Source: Adiantum capillus-veneris (Eukaryota; Streptophyta; Polypodiopsida; Polypodiales; Pteridaceae). Taken from it: 60,000 nt of DNA. How positions within the stretch are numbered: the stretch's first letter is position 1; every line of letters begins with the position of its first letter. Positions 46,711 to 57,468 of the stretch are shown here, in pieces. The stretch covers positions 62,023,933 through 62,083,932 of the forward strand of contig CM043965.1 of assembly GCA_014529385.2 (NCBI GenBank), read 5' to 3'. The position numbers and the translations under genes were made by a program. Below the pieces are notes generated by a model. The model searched no databases, was not told the DNA's origin, and saw only the letters and a list, made by a program, of their open reading frames with translations.

Positions 46711-49700
46711 ATGTCTAGGCACATTACAGTATTCGGGCCACAAGTTGGTCAAAAGCTTGTCCTTATTTTTGAAGGCAGCACATATGCGCTTTCTGTCTCT
46801 TCTGTGAAACAGCATTTTGAGCTAACTAATGCGTTTACTTTACATCCACTTACTGGTCTTCCTTCTGAATCATGATGTCTGTCAGTTCTTCAAGGTTCGC
46901 TTGACAATTCTTGAACATGACAATGGAATTAAGGCTCCTCCAGTAATTGTCGATTTAGAATCAGATGCCGAGTCACGTGGCTGCTCTAGCGTACTTGATA
47001 TTATACGCTCAATGCCTTTGCAGAGCAACTTGTACTTGGCCCTGAAACAAGCTAAAGATATCATTTAAGTTCAAGAGCTTCCTATGTTTTATGATGGATA
47101 TGTTGCATTTGAGTTGCCCTCTCTAGGTCACGCTAATGGAATGATTGGGATGGAACAGAGACATGATAGCCACATGTGGACTGAATATGTCACATGTAGC
47201 AGTGATACCTTTCCAGAGGTCATTAGGTTCAGTCGATGCTCGGGTCACTTATGTTGTGTCAACATTGATTGTCCATATTACTCGAGGACAAGACTCTACA
47301 ATGAGGTTCATTGGCAAGGCCGGCTTTCAAAGTCATCTCCAAAAGGCATGCTGACACCTGAATATGGCACCTTGACATGCAATCATTGTTCTGAAATGCA
47401 AGAGTGTGTGGCAACCTATCCTGCAGTTATTTATTATTGTATGCCATGGGAGAAACAAAAGTGGACCCGTTGTGTGCTGCATCTAGATGAGCATCAACAT
47501 CCTTGTGCGGAAGGGAGGTCAAGAGTAAATGAGAAAAAAGTAGCATCAGTGCTTCAAGCTCGTGCTGCTCAAGAACCATTCACTACAGCCAAACAGCTTG
47601 AGCGCATGACTGCTCAGGATATGATCATGGGAAAGCTTGTAATGGAAAATGCAGACAACACCGAATATATTGAAGATTGTGAGTTTGTTGAATTTCTGGA
47701 CACAATCACACCTTTGTCAAGTAGACGAAGGATTTGAACGAAGCTTGGAATGCGCCAAAAGATCAAAAAATATAAGTGCAAAAGGCTTAGAAGCAGTGCT
47801 TGACTTGAAGAGTAAGAGTAGGTATCCATATATACATGATGTTCTCTTCCCTGGTCAACTTGGAAATGCCCAGCAACCACATGTGTTCAAGATGTCAATA
47901 ATTGGGCCAGGAAGTGGAGTTGATCTAGTTAATCGAATGCGTCCGGGTGGAAATCTTGAGCAGATGTGGATACACTTTGATCATATGCATCGTGTGCAAG
48001 GATGGCCCACAATGTCTGTACATGTTTATGATCCGTTTGTTTGTGAACTTATGACAATCGCAACATGTGAGTTTACTGTGGAGAATAAGTTTGCATAGAT
48101 AGAGTTTTGGAAGATCCTCAATAAGGTGGTTCAAGATCAAGGATTTGATAAGCCTGAGTTCAGAGGTTTCATGTCTGATGAGGCTAATGTAAATTGGATA
48201 GCAATCAGAACAGTTTACTTTGGGGGTCCCAACAAGGTTGTACCATCTAAGGAAAGGTCTTGCGTGTTTCATTGGGAGCAATCCATGATCCGACATACTA
48301 CTAAGTGTATCAAACCTTCCTCACAAGAGGAACACAAAATTAAATGCCGAAAATGGCAAAATGCACCATCAGAGAATCAAGCAGATATTTGCAAAGGAGA
48401 GCTTCGTCGCTTTTGGAGAGCAGAGCATGCTGTTGATGGTGAAGTTTCATGTTTGGAGACATGGTTGGCTTGGTGGGATATCAGAGTTTCACATTGGGGA
48501 GGAAGATTTGTTATGCAAGATGAGTCTGGCATTTTTGTGCCAAACACTAACTTGTCTGAGAGTAAACATGCTAGCATGCGGGCATGCTTTGGTTTCAAAG
48601 AGAAAATTAGTTTATATGAAGCCGCAGGGGCAGATATGGCAATGGCTGTACTACAAAGTGTTAAGTACAATGCATACCTTAAAGGTGCAAAGACATGTAG
48701 TGGTCACGGAATACAAGACCTTGCACAAAGATTTTTACATCATTCATCCACTGCCTCGGCTGCAACAAAGTTGGTCAATCTTACACACTGCTCAATGGAC
48801 AAAATGGGTTTGCAAAGTCCAGAGATGAATAGGTCAAATATAAGGGAGAAGAGTGTAAAGAAAAAGAGACCAATCTTTGTGGATGTTGGTGTTGTGCTAG
48901 AGGATGATGTCACAGTCACTGAACCCATTGGTAGAACAAAGTATGCACGTGCACATGGGGAAACAAAGTATTGGCCTGAGGTGACGATTGCAAAAACGGT
49001 ATGGTCAATTAGGAGAACTGAACCTGGACGTAAAATGACATGTTTTGGAATTTTGCAAGATCAAAAAGATAGATGTGGACGATTCATTAATCAAGGCTCG
49101 CCTAATATTAATTATGGGGTAGCTGCACCGTGCTTTTGGGGTCGAAGAAAATATCCCTCGTCAGGATCAAAGCCTGGGGGGGATTGTTGAGGGTTATGTA
49201 TGGTTCTGCAATGCTAGTAACATGCACACATGGAAGATTCATGACATGGTGGTGGGGCCACCTGGACCTGCACCAGGGGTTTGGAGGGTCGCAGAGGGTA
49301 CAAATCTACTACCACATGAGGCAGAACAACTCCAAGCAAATGGATTTGTACGACAACAACAACATGGGGTAGAATGTGCAGCTGTGAATGGGGGCATTCG
49401 AGTAGCAAATAGAGTTACAAGTGCCTTTCGGCCCAAATACAGGGATGGCAAGGTTATTAAATGGTGCTCAAAGCTGACAAAAGAATTTCACACCAGAATT
49501 GATATTGGAAAATTCATGGCAGCAACATTAGTTAAAGAGGTTATTGTTGTGTGCAATGAAACACATGTTTTCTACATTAGCAAAGAGGGGTCAAGGGCAA
49601 AGGGAGTTTCATACTCTGTGACATTGTCTGATTTTCCAAGATGTACATGTGAGGACTTCCAAAAGAGAGAGTCCAAGAGGTTGACATATGTGCCATGCAA

Positions 49701-49848
49701 GCATATTTAATATGTGTTTCTCCAAATTTTGGGTTTGGACTCTCATGCCCATGAGTTCATGCACCAAGCAGCCCTAACGAAGGTGGAGCTGTTTCAAGCT
49801 TTGGGAGGATTGCGGCCAAATGTGCAGCAACAGTTAAAGTGCCTCTAG
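46711..49848 (+). pseudogene. Mutator-like (MULE) transposase
   Basis: The likely start is the ATG at 46,711, opening a ubiquitin-like/PB1-type region (V-F-G-P-Q-V-G-Q-K, F-E-L-T-N-A-F) as in many MULE transposases. A TGA at about 46,873 and a change of frame, or a small intron, follow. Next is a Cys/His finger of the WRKY-GCM1 type (C-V-N-I-D-C, C-N-H-C, H-L-D-E-H-Q-H-P) at about 47,220-47,500. The DDE region lies at 47,740-48,600 (W-I-H-F-D-H, M-S-D-E-A-N-V-N-W, C-V-F-H-W-E-Q). The SWIM finger C-T-C to Y-V-P-C-K-H is at 49,642-49,706. The end is a TAG at 49,846. Lesions are a TAG at 48,096 and TAA at 49,708 (both fit decay of a Gln codon), a frame change near 47,725 and one in the G run near 49,170. 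Confidence 0.85.
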
Positions 49849-50239
49849 ATGTAAAGGCTTTGTGTGGTATGTAGTTTGAAATGCAGCGGTGTTTTGTCTA
49901 CTTATGATAAGCCCTAGCGCTATTTTGTCTACTTATGATAAGACCTAGTTTGTGAGAGATCAGCACAAGTTGAGACTGCATTCTATTAATAGTTTCTTGT
50001 AAATTTCATATGTGTTTGTAAAAAAATGAACACTATTTTGTTTTAAACAATGTAAGATACAACGGGTTTGCTACATAATCTTATTGAAGATTGGGGTTAT
50101 GTTCTTCATTCAATTTCTTTTGTCAGTTTTTTGGTGGCTAGGTTAGTTCAAGTACCTCTCTTAAATTTACCATTTACGTTTGCGAACAAATTAACATTTA
50201 TGGATCTTTTGTTATAAACAAAGTAAGATACAACAAGTT
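49849..50239 (+). other. 3' flank of transposase
   Basis: Non-coding, AT-rich. It contains a short direct repeat of tttgtctacttatgataag (49,896 and 49,925) and of aacaatgtaagataca-like phrases (about 50,047 and 50,218). It leads into the right terminal repeat. Confidence 0.4.
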
Positions 50240-50310
50240 CGCTTATCTAACCTATCTCGCTCGGTTTTTTGTTTGCTCGGAAGTACTTGCTCGGGGATGG
50301 GGATTCCCCG
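50240..50310 (+). repeat. Right terminal inverted repeat of Mutator-like element
   Basis: Contains ctcgctcggtttttt, gtttgctcgg and cttgctcgggg, the inverse of the left end motifs. It is followed at once by tatagaatg, the target duplication. Confidence 0.72.
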
Positions 50311-50319
50311 TATAGAATG

Positions 50320-51130
50320 TGTCTAGGTCAAAAATTGTAAGTTTTGCAAAAAACTTGTCACTGTTGTAAATTATCACGATTATTTACTTTTGCACTATTT
50401 TTGCTTGGAAATTGTCACATCACCTCACCCATCATGTGTACACACCTATTACATGCCAAAAATCAAGTATGAGCCAAAATAAGCACCTATAACTTGGAAA
50501 ATTGCCAAAAAATGCAAAGAAGTCTTTGCAAGCCAATTTTTGGGTTATGAACAACATTTCTTGATCCAAATCACCTCATATCTCATACACAGGGTCTATA
50601 CAATGCCTAGAACCAAATCATACAAAAAAATGTTAATAATCGCGATTACTTACTTTCTAGCCAAATTGGGGAACTTTTGATATTTTGCCATCATACATCC
50701 AAAGTACATGATGTGTTAAGCCCAATAGCCAAATTTGAACCAATTTGGAGCTCAAAATCTCAAATTTCCTTTATATCTACTGTTTCAGAGACCTAAAGCC
50801 AAAATCTGCTCCCTTTTTCATTCTATGCATCCAAATGAGCCCATATTTCACTCAGAGTATGTATTTGGTATATACTTCAAGCCTATGAAGCCAAGTTTGC
50901 AAAAAGTTGAAAAAAATGCTCAGCTGTAAATAATCGTGATTATTTACTTTGGTTGCAAAAATTTGTTTTGACTTTACAGTTTTGTTCCTTGCATGTTTTT
51001 ATGCATCTATGCTTGTTCAAAAATTGATTTGAAGCAAACTGGACCAAAATTGTTAGCATTTCAGTCTAAACGACATTTCAGAGAAAATTTTGACAAATCT
51101 GCTAACTTTGCACTCTATTCACTAAACAGG
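50320..51130 (+). other. Second leader of giant retrotransposon with dyad repeats
   Basis: Non-coding. Three more copies of the 22-base dyad lie at 50,366-50,387, 50,632-50,653 and 50,926-50,947, spaced 266 and 294 bases. Between them are the same kind of weakly conserved blocks as in the first leader. It ends with ctattcactaaacag, a plausible 3' splice site, directly before gagccatgcaagc, where the accessory coding block begins. Confidence 0.75.
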
Positions 51131-54100
51131 AGCCATGCAAGCAGCAGAGAGGGCCAAGAAAAAGCTCAACCAGAAGGAACTGCCCGTATATCAATTGGAT
51201 CTAGATTCAGTCAAAGCCGCCAAGGCAACTTATCTCTCCAAAGAACAGCTAGAAGAGCATCATACCACAGTCTTCACTGGCAGATTCAAGAGTGAGGAGG
51301 GACATCAGGTCGAGTTGCAACTCCTACCTAAGGAAGTATATGATGTCGCGGTGAAGCCCGAGACTAAAGAAGCCAACCGCAGGCTGGGACTCGGAGACTT
51401 TTATGAGCAGGTGCCATGCGGTGTGGATTTCCAGAAAGCTTATGAGCTTTTATCCACTATTCAAGAGGATGGAACGGCATAAATTTCTAACACGCAGGGA
51501 AATAAGGTCGAAGTGGTAATAACCAAAGATATAGTGGCAGAAGCACTCAAACTGCCCACAGAAGGAATGACCATGAGAGCAAGGGATAGAAAAACAGCAG
51601 GTACATTCACCAAGGAAATTGTCGCAGCCACTTTTGCAGATTTAATTCACAAGCAAGTGGAAGAGCTAGCCCGGTTACACCATCAGCACTTCCACTTCTT
51701 GGCTAAAAGGCCACCAAGGTACACCATGCCAAATCACGCGGTTGCCACCACTTTCACACACGTCCTCAAATCAACAACCAGGCAATCGGTGGGCCATGCC
51801 TAGTACGTTCTGACCACTCTCAAGGGCACAAATATAGAAGGGAATATCACTTACTTGGGTGCACCAGAAGTCTTGACAAGGATTGCGTACCATGCCATCG
51901 GCATGGCCAACAATCTACCACCTGCCCCTGACCAAAACACATGGATATTGGTAGCACAGCCATCTCCTAGAGCTATAAGGTCAGCAAAGAGATCTTATAA
52001 ATCAGATGAAGAATCGGTTGAAAGCTCACCGGAAAGGCACAGCAGTGAGAGCTCAGATAATGAGGAAAAGAGAGCTCGTAGAGAGGAGATGAAGAGAAAA
52101 GTTGTGGCTGCCACCAAGAAGAGCCAGTGCAAAACCAAGCTCGCTTTGAAAGAGAAAAACACGCCTACCAGCGTAGCCGACAAGCACAAGGGAAGGACCC
52201 AGAGAAATGGGTGCCTAGTGGACTTAAAGGCCCAACGACAAAGCATCACACAGGAAAAGAGGTTGAAGATCCAACAGAGTCTCTGGAAAAAATGTACCAA
52301 GAAGCAGAAGCCCTCAAGCTGAAAGAAGCCCAAGAAGAGGCAAGGAAAGCAAAGAAGGCAGAGGATCAGAGAGCCGAGGAAGAGGCACACCACGAACAAG
52401 GCTATGAGTCTCCCCGACCCACTTCACCGTCTACTGAATAGCAAGAAAATCCTATGCCAAGCCTACCACCATCACCTACAGGTAAAGACACCATTAAAGA
52501 AGTTGAGCCCACCAAGGAGACAAAATCTAAGTCAAAAGAAGCAGAGCTGAAACAAGAGAAAGCCACCGAAGACATGCAGGAGCCTGAACAGCAAAAGACA
52601 GATGGATCTACACAAGAGGCTACCACTGCACAAGAGCCTACTGCTACACAAGAGCAGCAACAAGATAAAGAACCTGAGCCAGAAAAGGAAGTGAGTCCCG
52701 CACCAAAAGAGATCACAAAGCCTGAGCAAGCACCCTCTACTTCCACACAGCAAGAAACAGCCGAGGCATCCACAAAGCCTCGGGATGACAAAGAAGAAGA
52801 ATACCAACCCTCTACCTCCAAGCAAGAAGAACCAGCGGCCACGACACAGCAGAAGGACACACAAGAGGCTGCAGGTACATCAACCCAACTAGCAAGACAG
52901 GAGGATTGACAATCTAATGATGAGGTAATCCTGCAAGTAAATGAATATGGAAGGCAAATGCAGGGTATGACGGAGAGACTCCGACCAGCAGCACTTAGCC
53001 ATAGCACAAAAGCCAAGGAGTTAGAGATGGTGATTGACGCTCTCCAAGGAGAGTTAGAAGACAGAATGAACGTCATCACCAATCTTCATAGGCAAGTGCA
53101 AGAAATGAAAGGCGAAGCTGAACAACATCAGCTAACAAGAGATCGACAACAAAAATAAATGGAAGAGTTAAGTGATCTGCTCACTAAGTTATCAGATGCT
53201 TGCAAAGCGAAAGACGAACAGCTAACAGAAGTTACAAACAAACTTCTAACGACAACCCTGTCAACTCAGAAAATTCAAGTGCAATTGGATGTCGCAAATG
53301 CTAATTTGCAATACTCCGAACAAAGAATAAATGATCAGGAAATCTTCTTACAGCAAATAAGAGAGAATCCAGTTGTGGCCTCGATCAAAGGAACAGATGA
53401 GGTCTTCAAAGCATTGGAAAAGAAGAACAAGGACCTCAAGCTGGAGTTAAAGCTAGAGCAATCTCAACGCAGGGACCTGGCATTGATGCGGGTCCAGAGA
53501 GAAGAAGAGCTCCTAAAAGAAATAGCTGAGCTCAAAAGAGTTAACCAGCTCCTGAGAGATGCAAAGCCGGAAACACAGGCAGAGGCAAGCCCTTGAGAGC
53601 AACCACAAATAGATATACCCTCGGTCTCATTTGCTGAATTGGAGACATAGTCCACAACAGAGCTAAGTGGTGAAGATGATTTTCATATAAACATTACAGA
53701 TGCAGATACAGTGCCTATGGTCTAGCTATCAAAAGCTGAAGAGGACGCATTGAAAGAAAACATCACACAAGAGGTGGATGAGTAGTGGAAGGCCGCGATA
53801 GAGTGGAAGTTGAGAGTTCTTCACTCTGTCAACGTCACTCAACTCACTCCCAATCAGATTAATGCGCAATGGCATCAGCAATCCCTGCCATACCCCTTGA
53901 TAAAGGTGGAGTTACTCCAAGTAAAAGAAAGGTTGTACACAGACATGCAAACAGATGGTGCAGATAAAGACCACCCAATGTGGAGGCTGAGCTGGTTGAA
54001 CAAGAATCCAAGGTATTTGATTCTCTTCACAACAGCACCTGCAGCCCTGCAAAGAGATCCCACTTTTTGTCATATACCAAGAGTAAGGACTTGGCAAGAG

Positions 54101-54724
54101 CATGAGGCATTAACGAAGAAGAGGCCAACCTGGCTGAACTACCCAAGACTACCAACTCTAGAGCAAGGACAAGCCACAGAGGAATACATGGTAAAAACCC
54201 TAACGGGCATCATGTCTTTCTTCAAAAGTCTATCGGATCTCTCATGCGCAATGTTATATAAAATATGCCGAATGATGCTCACTTGTATTGAAGTTTTTCA
54301 TAAGCCAAAGCAAGCAGATGCCCCATGGGTGTCATTCCTCGAGGGAAATAAAGGGTTATGCTATGATCTCAGTGGTCAGCCTTCCAAAGAGGTCCTCTAT
54401 GGCTTCTACGTCCGGTGTATGTTCTTACCATCACATAATATGTTGGCGTTCGAAGAAGCTTTCTACACGGGATTCTTCACTTGGCGAACGAAGATATTTG
54501 TGCCAGTGATTAGCAACCTCACCTCAAGATTTGTAGGCTACTCAGCAGTGGAGCTGAAGAACAGAGTGACCATGCAATTTCTGCAAGTGCCAGATAAAGA
54601 AAGAAAAATCAGATACCAAAAGGCATTGAATGCGCTTAAAGACCGACTCGCCAGCCGCCAGTCCGAAGACTATTTCAGCCCAAAAAGTTGTGTCAAGGGA
54701 CGACACAGGCGAGGAGGGGGGGAA
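51131..54724 (+). pseudogene. Accessory coding block between pol and 3' LTR
   Basis: About 1,200 codons starting at the ATG at 51,135. Frame 3 holds to about 52,140, then frame 2 to the end, so there is one frameshift; within each frame only isolated stops occur (51,480, 51,801, 52,439, 52,907, 53,156, 53,594 and others). Parts in order: an N-terminal globular region (about 51,135-51,960) that loosely resembles the extra proteins of plant retroelements; a Ser/Glu/Lys-rich then Pro/Thr/Gln-rich low-complexity middle (to about 52,900); a coiled-coil region (52,930-53,570); and a C-terminal globular domain (53,800-54,690) with many aromatic residues. I see no signal peptide or membrane segment, so an envelope role is not supported. 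The function is unknown. The frame runs into the polypurine tract. Confidence 0.7.
54708..54724 (+). other. Polypurine tract of giant retrotransposon
   Basis: gcgaggagggggggaa directly precedes the TG of the 3' LTR. It is the expected primer for plus-strand DNA synthesis. Confidence 0.85.
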
Positions 54725-55630
54725 TGTGAGCAGCAAAATAACACAGATACCATTTTCGGAGTTCTCTTTGTAAAACACTTATTATTTTGATAAATTGAAA
54801 ATATTGTAACTCCTATTTTCTCGGATAAACTCTGTAATTAATGTCCCGGGGCTACAAGCTTCCAGATTGTATCAACCTGTCATTTCCCAGCTTTGATAGA
54901 ACTCCAGATTATTAGTTTTGACCACCCAAAAACCTTGGCTAAGGTATAAAAGCCAATTTTTATAAGTTTTAGATAATGAAATACAGAGCGTGAGCTAACA
55001 GCGCTCACTCCTCTCCTTCTCACACTTCCTACTCCCTCCTCGGTTGTCACATTGCACTCGCATTTGTTGCATTGCAACCACAGGTAAGAGCTCTACGCAT
55101 TGACGTAAGCAGTTCACAGTAATTCGTAGCTTTTGGCATCGCCGACCCGCGGCTTAATTTCATCATAACTAGGAATTTACACTTTCAAATAAAAAACTAA
55201 TCATAGGCGGGGTATTGGGGCATCATTGCTAAGCATTTAGATGCATTCTGGGTCGAAAACGATTAGGTCAAAAATCCACTGCTGTTAATTATCGCGATTT
55301 TGGAACTTGACCTAAAGTGGGATTTGAGACCATAAGCATGTGTGCTTAGGTCTTATAAACATGTCCTAGAAGTTTTGTTATGTTTGGATGTCATTTGATG
55401 CTATAACGGATGTGATTTGTTTGACGATGAGCGATTGGCTTTTGGTGATTCAATCACTTGAGTGTAGCTTGAGTTAGATGCAAGTTGTTAGTTGTTTCCG
55501 AGAGATTGACACCCTCTTGTAGCCTCTATGCACTAGTCGAGCCGGTTCATCCCATGGATTGACAATTTAATCGTGGTTCTCGCTAATACTGCAATAAGAT
55601 AGGATGGTGAGGTCAGACACGCGTCCCACA
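54725..55630 (+). repeat. 3' LTR of giant retrotransposon
   Basis: Starts tgtgagcagcaaaataac and ends cgcgtcccaca. It aligns with the 5' LTR over its whole length with scattered substitutions and small indels. It is followed by the target duplication ttgat. The conserved TATA box is at 54,945-54,952. Confidence 0.93.
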
Positions 55631-56756
55631 TTGATCTACTTCCATGACATAGGCTTTTAGTAGATTCAAGAATCGTTAGATTAGTTATTTCACTTTGGTC
55701 ATCCGTTTGTGGATGATAGGCCAAAAGAGAAATTTAATCTACTTCCTAGATTCTCAAAGAGACCCTTCGAGAAATTATTGGTTATTTAGGATCTATGTCT
55801 AACATTATGGATGTTGGAAACTCATGATACTTGAAAATTTGAGATTTGAAGAGGGTTGCCATTTCATGTGCCTTAATAGTCTTTTTGACAGGCATAGAGT
55901 GTGTTTTCTTGCTAAGCCTATCGACTAAAACAATCCAAGCTGCTTCCCTCGGTCAAATTTCAACTTTTGGCATACCACGCATTTTGAAACATACTCTTGT
56001 ATGTTTACTTTTCATGGTAGACCAACAGAAATACATTTCTACTCCTCGAAGAGTAAATTAGGGAATCCCTCTTTCCCCGCATAAGGAGAAGCATGGGATT
56101 CATATACAACTTTCTTATTGTATGGTTGAGTAACACATAGCCTATTGCCGTTTAGAAGATAATCATCCTCCAAGGTATATGCATCGACCACTTCATTGTG
56201 CTTGCCATCAATGTGAGCAATATGAAATTTAAATCGCAACAGAAAATTTTCCCACCTCATTTGTTTGTTGGAGAGCTTGATTTGCATCATGAAGTTCTTG
56301 AGGCTTTGCAATCCATTCGTAGGACGAATAGAGTCGCCAAGAGATAGTGTTTCCACATGTCTAGGGCATATAGAACATCTAGTAGCTCTTTTTCGTATTT
56401 GCCCAATACTCGCTTATCGGAGTTGAGTCTTTGACTCTCATATGCTATGTCATGCCCTTCTTGAAGCAAAATAGCTCCAATGCAATCACCACAAGCATCA
56501 CATTGGACCTCAAATGGCTTTGGGAGATCTAGTAGTGTGAACATAAGTTGAGAAATAAGCTTCTCAAAAGCTTCTTGCACTAAACAATCCATGAATACTT
56601 AACGTTCTTTTTCGTTAAGTCGTGCAATGGGCCTGCTATTAGCGAGAATTTTTCTATGAAGCATCTATAAAGCTTTGTACCTCCTATAGATTTCTTCGAT
56701 TAGGCCATCCTTTTATTACCTCTAACTTTGTTGTATCCATATTGGATCCATATCCA
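55631..56756 (-). pseudogene. Gypsy copy A: RT end, RNase H and integrase start
   Basis: Minus-strand coding relic read from 56,756 down. The RT-connection piece is near 56,700 (L-E-V-I-K). RNase H runs at 56,592-56,040 (F-E-V-Q-C-D-A-C-G, the R-V-L-G-K-Y-E-K-E-L-L region, and a W-K-H-Y-L motif). Integrase core pieces reach A-Y-H-P-Q-T-D near 55,720. It continues at 27,320 after the giant element, giving one interrupted chromovirus pol. Its upstream part is missing because the copy B LTR begins at 56,757. Several stops make it inactive. Confidence 0.78.
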
Positions 56757-57468
56757 TGTGCCCCTTGAGAAAGGGGTGCCCTTTGGGTGAGTGGGAGGTT
56801 AAGTCAAAGATTCCCCTAACTTTGGGGCTTTCCCCCTCCTTTGTAGAGTCTCTTTTTGACTCAAGCCCCCCAAGCACCTTACCCCCCCCCCCCCCCCAAC
56901 GCATGGGAAGCTTCTCAAGAACCTTACTCATCAAGCATGACAAAGACCTCAAGCACCTTAGCGAGCAAGCACGACAAGCACCTCAAGCATCTTAATCATC
57001 AAGCATGACAAGCACCTCAAGCACCTTAGTTAGCAAAAAGCACGACAAGTACCTCAAGCTTGGGCTGGGTTCCCACCTCAAGCAGAGCCCTAGCTTGCCT
57101 AAGGTCTAAGGACTTTTAACACTAACCTTTGGAGGTCTTTACTGAAGCTAACCCTAAGGTCTTTAAGCTCCACTAGATGCACATTGCTCTTTGATAGACT
57201 ATCTCCTTTTGGACCCCTATTCAGATGTAACCATCTCTCCTCTTGGTCCCCTGCTGAGATAAGTCAAGAAGTACTTATTGCACATTGCTCTTTGGTTGAC
57301 CATCTTCTTTTGGACCCCTATTGAGATGCAACCATCTCTTCTTTTGGTCCCCTGTTGAGATAGGTCTAGAAGCACATGTCTCTATTCTAACTCTTGTTCT
57401 CGTTTATTCTCCCACATTAAATGATTAGTTTAATCATTTGGGTTAGCTAGCTATTAGATTTTATGACA
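56757..57468 (-). mobile_element. LTR of chromodomain gypsy copy B
   Basis: Matches the copy A LTR (23,622-24,805) but without the foldback MITE. It holds a 16 C run at 56,882-56,897, the catgacaagcacctcaagca units at about 56,930-57,050, and ends on the plus strand with attttatgaca, i.e. tgtcataaaat on the minus strand, next to an agagagag purine tract. It abuts the truncated RT of copy A, so copy B appears to have inserted there. Confidence 0.68.

Larger units (their letters stand above)
38937..50310 (+). mobile_element. Mutator-like transposon, 11.4 kb, with transposase and methyltransferase genes
   Basis: The boundaries come from the 9-base target duplication tatagaatg at 38,928-38,936 and 50,311-50,319. 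Just inside lie imperfect inverted ends: left agcccgagcaag, gcgagcaaag and actcgagcgaagat; right, inverted, ccccgagcaag, ccgagcaaac and accgagcgagat. The extreme 12-15 bases of the two ends agree less well. Inside, from left, are a 255-base tandem array, a minus-strand methyltransferase-like gene, a GC-richer minisatellite, a MITE insertion, and the plus-strand transposase. The two genes are therefore divergent. It lies in the second leader of the giant retrotransposon. Confidence 0.85.
27321..55630 (+). mobile_element. Giant LTR retrotransposon with nested insertion
   Basis: The element is bounded by LTRs of 925 bases (27,321-28,245) and 906 bases (54,725-55,630), both starting TG and ending CA. 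The target duplication ttgat is at 27,316-27,320 and 55,631-55,635. The uninterrupted site exists in copy B (gagaactttgatatacttcc near 58,525-58,550). Without the 11.4 kb transposon inside it, the element is about 16.9 kb, large for a Ty3/gypsy element. The order is LTR, primer site, leader with dyad repeats, gag, RT, RNase H, integrase, protease, spacer, dyad repeats, accessory coding block, polypurine tract, LTR. The two LTRs differ at many positions by eye, so it is not a recent insertion. The lineage is unclear: the primer site and 3' accessory block recall Athila/Tat-type elements. Confidence 0.92.

Noticed and set aside
53810-54724. Envelope protein of an errantivirus-like element
   Set aside because: No signal peptide, membrane segment or Cys pattern was seen; position alone before the 3' LTR is not enough.
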